Position numbers and translations under genes: made by a program. Positions 29,641 to 36,985 of a DNA stretch of 64,000 nt are shown here, in pieces. The notes beneath the pieces are model-generated. The model did no database searches, was not told the origin of the DNA, and saw only the letters and a list, made by a program, of their open reading frames with translations. Position 1 is the stretch's first letter. Every line of letters starts with the position of its first letter. Source of the stretch: Demequina mangrovi (GTDB lineage: Bacteria; Actinomycetota; Actinomycetes; Actinomycetales; Demequinaceae); the NCBI RefSeq assembly GCF_000759715.1, contig NZ_BBLU01000002.1, positions 186,001-250,000 on the forward strand, given 5' to 3'.

Positions 29641-30635
29641 CGGCGGGGCTCGTCGACCGCTTCGGGCGCGTGCACCGCGACCTGCGGATCTCGCTCACGG
29701 ACCGCTGCTCGCTGCGCTGCACCTACTGCATGCCGGCCGACGGCGTGCCGTGGCTCGCCTCGTCGACCCTGCTGTCGACCGACGAGCTGGTGCGGCTCGC
29801 GCGCGTGGCCGTCGGGCTGGGCGTGCGCGAGGTGAGGCTCACCGGCGGCGAGCCGCTGCTGCGGCCGGACGCGGTCGACGTGGTCGCGGCCCTCGCCGCG
29901 CTCGAGACCCCGGACGGCCCGCTCGACCTGTCGCTCACCACCAACGCGCTGCGGCTCCCCGCGCTCGCCGCACCGCTGCGCGATGCGGGGCTCGCGCGGG
30001 TCAACATCTCTCTCGACACGCTCCAGCGCGCGCGCTTCCTCGAGCTCACGCGGCGCGATCGGCTCGCCGACACGCTCGCCGGCATCGAGGCGGCGCGGGC
30101 CGTCGGCTTCGCGCCGGTGAAGCTCAACGCGCTCATCATGCGCGGGGTCAACGAGGACGAGATCGCGGACCTCGTGTCCTTCGCCGTCGAGCGCGGGCTC
30201 GAGATGCGCTTCATCGAGCACATGCCGCTCGACGGGGGCCACACATGGCGGCGGGAGGAGATGGTCACCGGCGAGGAGATCCTCGCCGCCGTGGCCGAGC
30301 GCTTCGACCTCGAGGCGCTGGGGCACGACGGCGCGGCACCCGCCTCGCTCTTCCGCATCGCGGGGACCTCCGCGACCGTCGGCGTGATCGCGTCCGTGAC
30401 GCGGGCCTTCTGCGACCGCTGCGACCGCGTCCGCCTCACCGCCGACGGGCAGTTCCGCAACTGCCTCTTCGCGCACGACGAGTCGGATCTCCGGACGCTG
30501 CTGCGTTCCGGGGCCGACGATGCGCGGCTGGCCGAGGCGATGCAGGCGTGCGTCGCGCTCAAGAGGCCCGGGCACGGGATCGACGACCCCACCTTCGTGC
30601 AGCCGGTGCGGCCGATGAGCGCGATCGGGGGCTGA
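29637..30635 (+). CDS. moaA: GTP 3',8-cyclase MoaA
   Basis: MoaA is the radical SAM enzyme that with MoaC makes cyclic pyranopterin monophosphate from GTP. The 332-residue protein carries the N-terminal cluster CSLRCTYC (CX3CX2C), the SAM-binding GGEPLL, the C-terminal [4Fe-4S] set CDRCDRVR ... NCLF (CX2CX13C) and the catalytically required C-terminal Gly-Gly (SAIGG). The GTG start overlaps the moaE stop. The Moco genes stop here and resume at 36752 on the other strand. Confidence 0.97.
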   Translation: MTAGLVDRFGRVHRDLRISLTDRCSLRCTYCMPADGVPWLASSTLLSTDELVRLARVAVGLGVREVRLTGGEPLLRPDAVDVVAALAALETPDGPLDLSLTTNALRLPALAAPLRDAGLARVNISLDTLQRARFLELTRRDRLADTLAGIEAARAVGFAPVKLNALIMRGVNEDEIADLVSFAVERGLEMRFIEHMPLDGGHTWRREEMVTGEEILAAVAERFDLEALGHDGAAPASLFRIAGTSATVGVIASVTRAFCDRCDRVRLTADGQFRNCLFAHDESDLRTLLRSGADDARLAEAMQACVALKRPGHGIDDPTFVQPVRPMSAIGG

Positions 30636-30655
30636 GCCTCCGGTGCGGCGGGCGC

Positions 30656-31273
30656 TCAGGCCGGCGCGACCGGCTGCCTGAGGATGGTGCGGAGCCTCTC
30701 CGGCGCGACCTTCCGGAAGTCGCTGAGGTAGATCTCGTGGTGGCGGCCGCCCATGCGGAGCCCCTGCTCCTCGATCTGCGTGTGCATGCGCTCCAGCAGC
30801 GGTCCCTCGTCGTCGAAGGACCCGAGGTGGAGCGTCTGGAGGCATCGTCCCTCCGCGAGGGTCTCGACCCGGACGTCGCCCAGCCGGGCCGGGGGCGTCT
30901 TCGCCCCGGCCGCCTCGATGGCCTGCTCGATCAGCGCATCGTCCACCCAGTCCGGCTGCATGATCATGAGCGTCCAGTCCCACGCGGACTTGTCGCGACG
31001 GGTGGTGAAGAGCGCAGGGTCGTCGGCGGTCCACAGCCCCTCAAGGGGCATGACGACGTAGTCGCGTCCCCGCTCCTTCTTGGAGGCGAACTTGGCCTTG
31101 TAGGCGACCGGGAACAGCGCCTCGATCGCCTCGGCGAAGGCGGGGCTGGAGTTCGGATCGCCGTGGCCGTCGAGCATGAGGTAGCGCGCTGGAGGGACCT
31201 CGAGCTCGCGGATCACGTCCTTGCGCGCGGCGTACGCGTCGAGGGTCTTCTTGAGGTCGACCTTGTCGGACAT
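30656..31273 (-). CDS. GyrI-like small-molecule-binding domain protein
   Basis: A 205-residue soluble protein resembling GyrI-like/SOUL-fold domains that bind hydrophobic small molecules, in the stand-alone form. Recognisable segments are PPARYLMLDGHGDPNSSPAFAEAIEALFPVAY, YVVMPLEGLWTAD, WTLMIMQPDWVD and a C-terminal GGRHHEIYLSDFRKVAPERLRTILRQPV. There is no DNA-binding domain, unlike AraC-type GyrI regulators. The start is ATG at 31273, preceded by GGGAGGTG, which lies inside a perfect 16-bp inverted repeat and could be masked in a read-through transcript. The gene is convergent with moaA. Confidence 0.82.
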   Translation of the reverse strand: MSDKVDLKKTLDAYAARKDVIRELEVPPARYLMLDGHGDPNSSPAFAEAIEALFPVAYKAKFASKKERGRDYVVMPLEGLWTADDPALFTTRRDKSAWDWTLMIMQPDWVDDALIEQAIEAAGAKTPPARLGDVRVETLAEGRCLQTLHLGSFDDEGPLLERMHTQIEEQGLRMGGRHHEIYLSDFRKVAPERLRTILRQPVAPA

Positions 31274-31276
31274 GGC

Positions 31277-31319
31277 GGCACCTCCCGGGACCGAGTCTCG
31301 CACGGTCCCGGGAGGTGCC
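31277..31319 (-). promoter_or_regulatory. Perfect 16-bp hairpin containing a ribosome binding site
   Basis: GGCACCTCCCGGGACC (31277-31292) is exactly complementary to 31304-31319, with an 11-nt loop. It lies between the frameshifted NmrA gene and the GyrI-like gene. On the transcribed strand its 3' arm holds the GGGAGGTG ribosome binding site, 4-6 nt before the ATG. It may act as a terminator for upstream transcription, as an anti-translation hairpin on read-through mRNA, or both. No T-tract follows. Confidence 0.7.
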
Positions 31320-31367
31320 GGGTCTGGGGACGCCCGGGCGTGCCAGGCGTCGTCGCGGGGGCTGCTG

Positions 31368-32304
31368 TCAGGCGTCGACGGAGTGGCGCGCGCCCACCTG
31401 GAAGTCGTCGGCGTCGGCGAACATCTCGGCGACGGTGAGCGGCTTCCGGCCGGTGACGATCTGGAAGTCGAGCGAGCAGGTGGCCATCTTGCCGAGGCGG
31501 ATCGCCTCCCCGAACGTCACCATGCCCTCGGAGGAGAACGGCGCCTCGGAGTCCTCGAGGAAGTCGCCGTCGGTGGTGCGCGGCACGCCCATGGCGTCGA
31601 AGACCTCGTACTGCTGCTCGTCGGTGAGGCTGTGGAACGGGATGTCGTTGCCGGTGGCGGCGTTGCCGGCCGCGCACAGCTGCGCCATCGTCATCGCCTC
31701 GGCGCCGTTGATGTTGAGCGCGAGGTGGTGGAGGTAAGGGTTGGCGAGCACGTGCGCCGCCGCGCGCGCAGTCCTTGCGCGAGATGAAGGCCATGAGGCC
31801 GTCGCCGGCGTTGTTGGCCATCGCGCCCATCGGGACGGAGCCGAAGTAGGCGGTGATCATCGCCTCGGCGTACTGCGAGTTGCGCAGGAAGACGTAGTCG
31901 AGGTCGGTCGACTGGATGTAGGCCTCGGTCCAGGCGTGGTCGATCTTCTCGATGCTGGGGTTCTCGGGGTCGGTCGCGTTGACCAGCGACGTGTAGACCA
32001 CCTGGCGCACGTTCGCGGCGACGCAGGCGTCGACGGCGTTCTTGTGCGCGGCGCGACGCTTGGGGCCGACGAACGGCATCGAGATGACGAGGACCTTGTC
32101 GGCGCCCTGGAAGGCGTCGGCGAGGCCGGCCGGGTCGTTGAAGTTGGTGACGGCGGTCTCGATGCCCGCGGCCTCGTACTCGGCGAGGGCCTCGGGCGTG
32201 GGCGCGGTGACCTTGATGCGGTCCGCGGGGACCAGCTCCTTGAGGACGGTGGCGGCGTATCCGCCGAAGTTCCCATCGACGCCGCAGACGACAAGCCTTC
32301 CCAT
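31368..32304 (-). pseudogene. NmrA-family NAD(P)-binding oxidoreductase, frameshifted
   Basis: The 5' part encodes an NmrA-type Rossmann protein: MGRLVVCGVDGNFGGYAATVL, then KVLVISMPFVGPKRRA, RQVVYTSLVNATDPE and YVFLRNSQYAEAM. At about codon 178, inside the GC run at 31757-31775, the frame is lost after FISRKDCAR. The remaining ~127 residues continue in another frame as HVLANPYLHHLALNINGAEAMTM and end at 31368. Restoring two bases of the CG dinucleotide run would rejoin the frames as CARAAAHVLAN. It is either a genuine slippage mutation or an assembly error in the CG run. The start is ATG at 32304 with GGAGGT. The intact protein would be about 312 residues. Confidence 0.8.
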
Positions 32305-32451
32305 GATGACCTCCATCAGTCATGTGCTCCCGATGTTGACACCTGTCTATTTGCGCTGGCTGGTCCGATGGTCCCGGGCGGCGCGACGAAGGCCCGCCGG
32401 GCACGAGCGCCGTTCGCGACGCTCCGAGGACCTGTGCCCGAGCGAGCCGGA

Positions 32452-32467
32452 ACCCCGCGTGCGGGGT
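32452..32467 (-). terminator. Short hairpin abutting the stop of secreted protein A
   Basis: ACCCCGC (32452-32458) pairs with GCGGGGT (32461-32467) across GT; the arm ends at the stop codon. A weak terminator candidate. Confidence 0.4.
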
Positions 32468-32964
32468 CAGGAGACGTGGACCTGACCTGCGTACGTCAGG
32501 TGGTACGCGGGCCCGGTCCAGGTGCCGTGGCCGTGAACGTCGGCGAGCTCTCCGCCCCCGTCGATGATGGTCCAGGTGCCCGTCCAGGTCGCCCCGTCGG
32601 CAGGTCCGCAGTTGGTCGAGGTCATCTTGCCCACGAACCTCATGGTCAGGGTGCCGCTCTGATCCATGACGTCGCCGGTGAAGTAGATGTCACCCTTGAC
32701 GTTGATGTCGACGACGTCCGGCGCCTTCCGGTGGCAGATGAGGGAGAAGGTGTCGTACGACCATCCCTCGAACGTGCCGGTGAACTGGCCGTCCTCGGCC
32801 GCGGCGATGAACGTGTTGTTCCCCGCGGTCCTGGGCACCACGGAGCCGGGGATCACCTGGTACTCCCAGGTGCCCGCCGCGTCCTCCGGCGGGCCCGCCA
32901 TGGCCGGCGAGGCACCCACGATGAGCGCGGCCGCGACCAGCGGCAGCGCAAGCAGCTTCTTCAT
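32467..32964 (-). CDS. Secreted protein A, unknown function, paralogue of 34521-35009
   Basis: A 165-residue exported protein. The Sec signal is clear: MKKLLALPLVAAALIVGASP with cleavage after AMA at residue 23. The mature part looks beta-rich with repeated Gly-Thr-(Phe/Trp) strands (FTGTFEG, GTWTGP) and two Cys (77 in LICH, 119 in TSTNC) that are conserved in the paralogue and could form a disulfide. GGAGG lies 7 nt before ATG. The promoter region is almost identical to that of the paralogue. No family is recognised with confidence; the pattern of beta strands suggests a small barrel, but no ligand or enzyme motif is visible. Confidence 0.82.
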   Translation of the reverse strand: MKKLLALPLVAAALIVGASPAMAGPPEDAAGTWEYQVIPGSVVPRTAGNNTFIAAAEDGQFTGTFEGWSYDTFSLICHRKAPDVVDINVKGDIYFTGDVMDQSGTLTMRFVGKMTSTNCGPADGATWTGTWTIIDGGGELADVHGHGTWTGPAYHLTYAGQVHVS

Positions 32965-33203
32965 GATCGGTCCTCCGTTGAGTTGGGGTGTGAAGGGTTC
33001 TTGCGATCCGCATCACCCCCTCTCGGCGGCCCGTAGTGCACCGTCAATTCTACGCCCGTCGGGGTTCCCGCACCCTTCCGCGCGCTCCCCCCGGGGGTGA
33101 TGTCCCCAGGCCTGAAACCGGTGTGGATTTCCACATTTACCTGGAACGATATCCGGGCTTGGGTGTCAGACCCGGGTGGTCGACTGGTGGTCATGGAGAT
33201 CTC
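32955..33203. repeat. Duplicated intergenic module, copy A
   Basis: Direct repeat of 35000-35248. The first 72 bp (32955-33026) are identical between copies and cover the signal-peptide start, ribosome binding site and promoter of the secreted protein. The remainder is diverged but alignable, with identical islands such as GTGTCAGACCCGGGTGGT just before the HNH start codon. In copy A the module leads into a decayed HNH start; in copy B into the intact gene. Confidence 0.9.
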
Positions 33204-33246
33204 AGAGAGTGAAGAGGCGCGGGCACGGGCGCGCTCAGTGCTCACC
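33193..33246 (+). pseudogene. Remnant 5' end of a DUF222/HNH endonuclease gene
   Basis: ATGGAGATC at 33193 lies at exactly the place of the intact HNH start at 35238 within the duplicated module. The next codons (MEISESEEARARARSVL) align loosely with MEIGEAAAAVERALDVL of the intact gene and end at the shared GTGCTC. The similarity then stops, where the phospholipase D-like gene ends on the opposite strand (33235). The rest of the endonuclease has been lost or replaced. Confidence 0.6.
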
Positions 33247-34290
33247 CTCGCCACGCACGTCGCGCGCGTGGAAGTCCAGGATCTGGTCGATCGTCTCAGC
33301 GCGATGGGTCTCCATCGCGATCTCGCGCGTGCCGAGGCGCACGCCGCCCTCGACGAAGTTGTGCGAGCCGGTGATCGCCGCACGCGCGCCATCGTCCCGG
33401 AAGAAGACGATCGCCTTCGCGTGGAGGTAACGCTGCCTCGTGTACATCGTCCGGTGCCCGGTCCACAGCATCGAGGAGGCGATGAGCGCGCGATTCGCCG
33501 GGCTCGCGTTGCGGGGAGGGTTGAACCACAGCTCGTTCTCGCGTTCGCTGATGACCTTGCCGAGCTCTCCTGTCGGGCAGTACTGGGACACCAGCAGCAC
33601 CCGGTCCGCGCGTCGGGCGAGCGACAGCGCTCGCCGGTAGATGATCGAGTCACCGGGGATGCCGCCGTCGACCAGCACCCGATCGCTGCCGTACCGGTAC
33701 TCGAACGACTCGTGCCCGCGCTCATGCGCGTTCATGTGCTGGATCTGGTGGTACACCGCCTCAAGGTCATCGGCGAGCCTCGCATCGGCGATGTAGAGCA
33801 TGAAGTCGGCGTTCTCGACGCCCTTGCGATCCAGGTTCACGCCGCCGAACGCGTAGGCCGCATCGTCCACCACGCAGAACTTCGTGTGCGTCCGGCCTCG
33901 CCACGGCAGCCCCTTCTCCCGCCCCAGCCAGGAGAAGCGGACACCTTCGCGGATGAGCTTCGAGGCCAGGCTGTCGGAGGTGCGCCACGCCTTGGTGCGA
34001 TAGCCGGTGGGGAGGAACGTGCCGGCGGCGTCCGCATAGGTGAAGACGTCGGCGGCGACCGACACCTCGACCCCGCGCCTCGCCGCCCAGACGAGCGCGT
34101 CGAGGAGATCGTCGGTGCGGTGATCGTGCGCGATGGTCAGCGTCGTCAGCAGCACGCGCCGCTTGGCGTCGTGGATCCGGCGGGTCGCATCGGCGACGTA
34201 GTCCTCACCCCGGAGAAGCTGAGGCTGCGCGAGGCTCCCGCGGCGGCCCTGGAAGTGCTCGCCGTGTGCAGGTGCCGGTGCACTGGACAC
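33235..34290 (-). CDS. Phospholipase D-like (cardiolipin synthase-type) protein
   Basis: A 351-residue protein with two PLD halves. The first HKD motif is HTKFCVVDDAAYAFGGVNL (about residue 134) and the second HAKAIVFFRDDGARAAITGSHNF (about 292). Both have His and Lys, and each is followed by the Gly/Ser-Asn part of the motif. No signal peptide or membrane helix is visible, so it lacks the membrane anchor of typical cardiolipin synthases; candidate activities are phosphatidyl transfer, lipase or nuclease. The start is GTG at 34290. The gene sits between the two copies of the secreted-protein module, in a region whose HNH gene was lost, so it may be part of the transferred cargo. Confidence 0.85.
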   Translation of the reverse strand: MSSAPAPAHGEHFQGRRGSLAQPQLLRGEDYVADATRRIHDAKRRVLLTTLTIAHDHRTDDLLDALVWAARRGVEVSVAADVFTYADAAGTFLPTGYRTKAWRTSDSLASKLIREGVRFSWLGREKGLPWRGRTHTKFCVVDDAAYAFGGVNLDRKGVENADFMLYIADARLADDLEAVYHQIQHMNAHERGHESFEYRYGSDRVLVDGGIPGDSIIYRRALSLARRADRVLLVSQYCPTGELGKVISERENELWFNPPRNASPANRALIASSMLWTGHRTMYTRQRYLHAKAIVFFRDDGARAAITGSHNFVEGGVRLGTREIAMETHRAETIDQILDFHARDVRGEGEH

Positions 34291-34311
34291 AGAATCACGC
34301 TTTCTTGCTGT

Positions 34312-34330
34312 GCCTCCAGTCTAGGGAGGC
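34312..34330. promoter_or_regulatory. Inverted repeat over the PLD gene -10 box
   Basis: GCCTCC (34312-34317) and GGAGGC (34325-34330) flank AGTCTAG. On the minus strand the centre reads TAGACT, a fair -10 box (34318-34323) for the PLD-like gene. An operator at the promoter is a reasonable but unproven reading. The remaining bases to 34520 show no gene or clear structure. Confidence 0.35.
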
Positions 34331-34520
34331 GCGCCGAGCGATGGCGATGTGTGCGCGCCGAGGACCTCGGTGAGGACTCCCCCGCTGCGAGGCGCTGTGA
34401 ACACGCGAGCAGCCGCCAGCCCACGCGGCGCTCGCGGCACGCCTGGCGCGACCCCGGGCCGCGAACACCTCGAAGGGTGTCCCGAGGACCTGCAGTCCCG
34501 AGAGTCGCGTCGCTGCGTGC

Positions 34521-35009
34521 TCAGTCGAAGTGGATCCGGCCGGCGTAGTCGAGGTCGAAGCTCGGCCCCGTCCACGTGCCTTGGCCGTGCAGGTCGGCGA
34601 GGTCGCCCTCGTCTCCGACGACGGTCCAGGTGCCGTTCCAGATGGCGTCGCTCGGATCGCACGTGGTCGATGTCTGCTTGCCGACGAACTTCATCGTCAT
34701 GGTCCCGTCCCGGCCTTCGACGCTGCCGGTGAAGTCGATCGTGCCGCGCACCCAGTTATTGAACATGCCGGTGCGCATCTCGTGGCAGATGACGACGAAC
34801 TCGTCGTCGGACTCGCCGTCGAAGGTGCCCGTGAAGTACGAGTGCTCCGTACCGTAGGCGAACGTGGTGTTCCCGGCGTACCGGAAATCGATCCCGGTGA
34901 CGCCGTACGTCCACTCGCCTTCGGCGTCGGACGGCGGTCCTGCCATCGCAGGCGGGGCGGCGACGATGAGCGCGGCCGCGACCAGCGGCAGCGCGAGTAG
35001 CTTCTTCAT
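34521..35009 (-). CDS. Secreted protein B, unknown function, paralogue of 32467-32964
   Basis: A 162-residue exported protein whose signal peptide differs from that of protein A only near its end (MKKLLALPLVAAALIVAAPP, cleavage after AMA). The mature parts are more diverged but share FTGTFDGES, the VICH Cys, IDFTGSVEGRDGTMTMKFVGKQTSTTC and a C-terminal LADLHGQGTWTGPSFDLDYAGRIHFD. Signal and promoter DNA are almost identical while the mature domain has diverged, suggesting gene conversion at the 5' end or diversifying selection on the mature domain. Function unknown. Confidence 0.82.
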   Translation of the reverse strand: MKKLLALPLVAAALIVAAPPAMAGPPSDAEGEWTYGVTGIDFRYAGNTTFAYGTEHSYFTGTFDGESDDEFVVICHEMRTGMFNNWVRGTIDFTGSVEGRDGTMTMKFVGKQTSTTCDPSDAIWNGTWTVVGDEGDLADLHGQGTWTGPSFDLDYAGRIHFD

Positions 35010-35248
35010 GATCGGTCCTCCGTTGAGTTGGGGTGTGAAGGGTTCTTGCGATCCGCATCACCCCCTCTCGGGCGCCCGTCATGCACCGTCAATTCTACGC
35101 TCGTGGGAGTGCGGGCACCGTTCCGGACGCGCGCTCGGGTGGTGATGTCCCCAGGCTGGAAACTGGTGTCGATTTCCAAAGGTACCAGGGACGATATCCG
35201 GGGTTGAGTGTCAGACCCGGGTGGTTGACTGATGGTCATGGAGATCGG
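35000..35248. repeat. Duplicated intergenic module, copy B
   Basis: Counterpart of 32955-33203, with a 72-bp identical block at 35000-35071. It contains the divergent promoters of secreted protein B and of the HNH endonuclease. The palindrome ACCCGGGT lies inside the conserved block upstream of the HNH start in both copies. Confidence 0.9.
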
Positions 35249-36656
35249 TGAGGCTGCGGCGGCGGTGGAGCGAGCATTGGACGTGCTCGTGCCTGCTGGG
35301 CCTGGCGCGTTGGCGGGGCTGAGCGAGGCCGATGTCGCCGCCCGGCAGGCGGCCTGGGCGCGGATCCGACGCCTGGTGGACGTGCGCGGAGCGTTGCTGG
35401 CCGGCGCGGTCGCCAAGCGTTCTGATGGTGCCGGGGGTGGGATGGCGCGCCGGCACGGGCATCGCAACGCGGTCGGGATGGTCGCGCAGACCACCGGCGG
35501 GTCTTCGAAGGAGGCCCGTGATCTCATCGCCGCAGGCGAGCTGCTCTCTGGGGACGATGCGTCGGCCGGACCCGGCGCGGCGGAAGGGGCCGCGCCTGCA
35601 GTGCGGTGGGCGCAGGTCGCGGCCGCACTGCGGTCCGGGGTGTTGTCGGCGGCGCAGGCGGCGCTGCTCAAGGACACCCTGGACCGATTGGACGGCGCCG
35701 ACGAGCGACTTGAAGCACGGCTGGTGGCGAAAGCACAGCAGCTGCCGCTGGCCGATCTGCGCAAGGCCTGCCTCGACGTGACCGCCCGCTGGGATGTGGA
35801 CCGGTGGCAGGCGCGGGAGAAGCGTCAACGCGCCGACAGGTACGTGAGCGTGTCGGAGCGGGCGGACGGGATGGTCGCGCTCAACGGAGTCGTGGATCCT
35901 GCGTCGGGGGCGGTCATCAAGACCTGGCTCGACGCGCAAGTCAGGGACGCGTTCGCCCGGCGTCGCAACGAAGGCCTCGGGCCGGCCGAGCCCGGCGAGG
36001 CCGGACGGATCCGCGCCGACGCGCTGGTCGACCTCGCCCGCCACGGGATGCGCTGCGAGGCCCCCGGCAGCGGTGTGTCGACCCAGGTTGTCGTGCGCGT
36101 CGATGAGCCGGGACTGCGCACCGGGCTCGGGCTCGGGTCGTGCGACGCGATCTCTACACCCATGAGCGCCGGACAGCTGCGCCGGATGGCCGTCGACGCG
36201 AAGCTCCTGCCCGTCGTGCTCGGGTCTGGTTCACAGGCCCTGGACGTCGGCTACGCCCGGAGGTACTTCACGCCGGCGCAGAGGATCGCGCTGGCCGAGA
36301 GGGACGGCGGGTGCGCCTTCTGCCATGCGCCCGTGTCCTGGTGCGACGCCCACCACATCCAAGAATGGAGCCGCGGCGGGCCTTCGAACCTCGCCAACGG
36401 GGTGCTGTTGTGCACCAGGTGTCATCACCGCATCCACGATGACGGCTGGACCGTCAAAGCCACCCCCACCGAGGTGTGGTTCACCCCGCCCCGCACCATC
36501 GACCCGACCCGCACCCCCCGACAAGGCGGCAAAGCGGCCCTGCACGTCGACATCGGACGCGAAGACCCGCCGCGAGTACGAACACAGGAACGCGAACCCA
36601 CACACGAACCGGCCCCCGGACAACCCCGCGACCACCGCGAACCCATACCCGTCTGA
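35238..36656 (+). CDS. DUF222 / 13E12-repeat HNH endonuclease
   Basis: A 472-residue protein with an N-terminal DUF222 domain (about 20-330) and a C-terminal HNH nuclease domain. The HNH core near residue 355 is CAFCHAPVSWCDAHHIQEWSRGG followed by LCTRCHHRIHDDGW, with CxxC/CxxC zinc ligands and the catalytic His pair intact. Proteins of this kind are multi-copy and often strain-specific in Mycobacterium and Micrococcales; their biological role is unsettled. ATG at 35238 was chosen because it is conserved in the copy A remnant; ATG at 35232 is the alternative. The C-terminal 60 residues are Pro/Thr/Arg-rich low complexity. Confidence 0.9.
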   Translation: MEIGEAAAAVERALDVLVPAGPGALAGLSEADVAARQAAWARIRRLVDVRGALLAGAVAKRSDGAGGGMARRHGHRNAVGMVAQTTGGSSKEARDLIAAGELLSGDDASAGPGAAEGAAPAVRWAQVAAALRSGVLSAAQAALLKDTLDRLDGADERLEARLVAKAQQLPLADLRKACLDVTARWDVDRWQAREKRQRADRYVSVSERADGMVALNGVVDPASGAVIKTWLDAQVRDAFARRRNEGLGPAEPGEAGRIRADALVDLARHGMRCEAPGSGVSTQVVVRVDEPGLRTGLGLGSCDAISTPMSAGQLRRMAVDAKLLPVVLGSGSQALDVGYARRYFTPAQRIALAERDGGCAFCHAPVSWCDAHHIQEWSRGGPSNLANGVLLCTRCHHRIHDDGWTVKATPTEVWFTPPRTIDPTRTPRQGGKAALHVDIGREDPPRVRTQEREPTHEPAPGQPRDHREPIPV

Positions 36657-36751
36657 CCACCCCGCCCCAACGGCGCCACCCACACGGTGAGCGCCGCACC
36701 GGCGCGCGCGGCGGCGGGGAGATCAGGCGTCAGCCGCAGTGAGCAGCGCCG

Positions 36752-36985
36752 TCAGCCGCCCGCGAAGGGCGGCAGCACGTCGACAAGGTCGCCCGGCGCC
36801 AGCGCCGCCTCGTCGGACAGCCGCTCCCCCGCCCGCAGCAGCGCGCACTGCGCGATGACGCGCGGCGCCTCCGCCCCGCGGCCCGCTAGCTCCTCGCGCA
36901 GGCTCGCGACCGAGCCGGTCGAGGTGGTGAGCTCGTTCGCGCCGACGGCCTCCGCGGCCGCGGCGAACAGCCGCACCACGATCAC
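36752..36985 (-). CDS. moaD: Molybdopterin synthase sulfur carrier MoaD
   Basis: MoaD is the ubiquitin-like small subunit whose C-terminal thiocarboxylate supplies sulfur to molybdopterin. The 77-residue protein starts VIVVRLFAAAAEAVGANEL and ends in the required Gly-Gly (VDVLPPFAGG). The GTG start overlaps the DUF6457 stop by 4 bp. It is the last gene of the long minus-strand nitrate/Moco series. Its activating enzyme (MoeB-like) is encoded upstream at 39655-40374 and its partner MoaE at 29224. Confidence 0.93.
   Translation of the reverse strand: MIVVRLFAAAAEAVGANELTTSTGSVASLREELAGRGAEAPRVIAQCALLRAGERLSDEAALAPGDLVDVLPPFAGG

Noticed and set aside
33097..34548. Plus-strand open frame of 483 codons across the PLD gene
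   Set aside because: It is antisense to the PLD-like gene with both HKD motifs; only its first codons from 33193 have meaning as an HNH remnant.
35000..36656. IscB/HEARO-type (OMEGA RNA) system because of an HNH nuclease with conserved upstream DNA
   Set aside because: The protein is DUF222-HNH with no RuvC or arginine-rich bridge motif, and the upstream block holds a protein promoter and a signal-peptide gene; no guide-RNA-like structure was seen.
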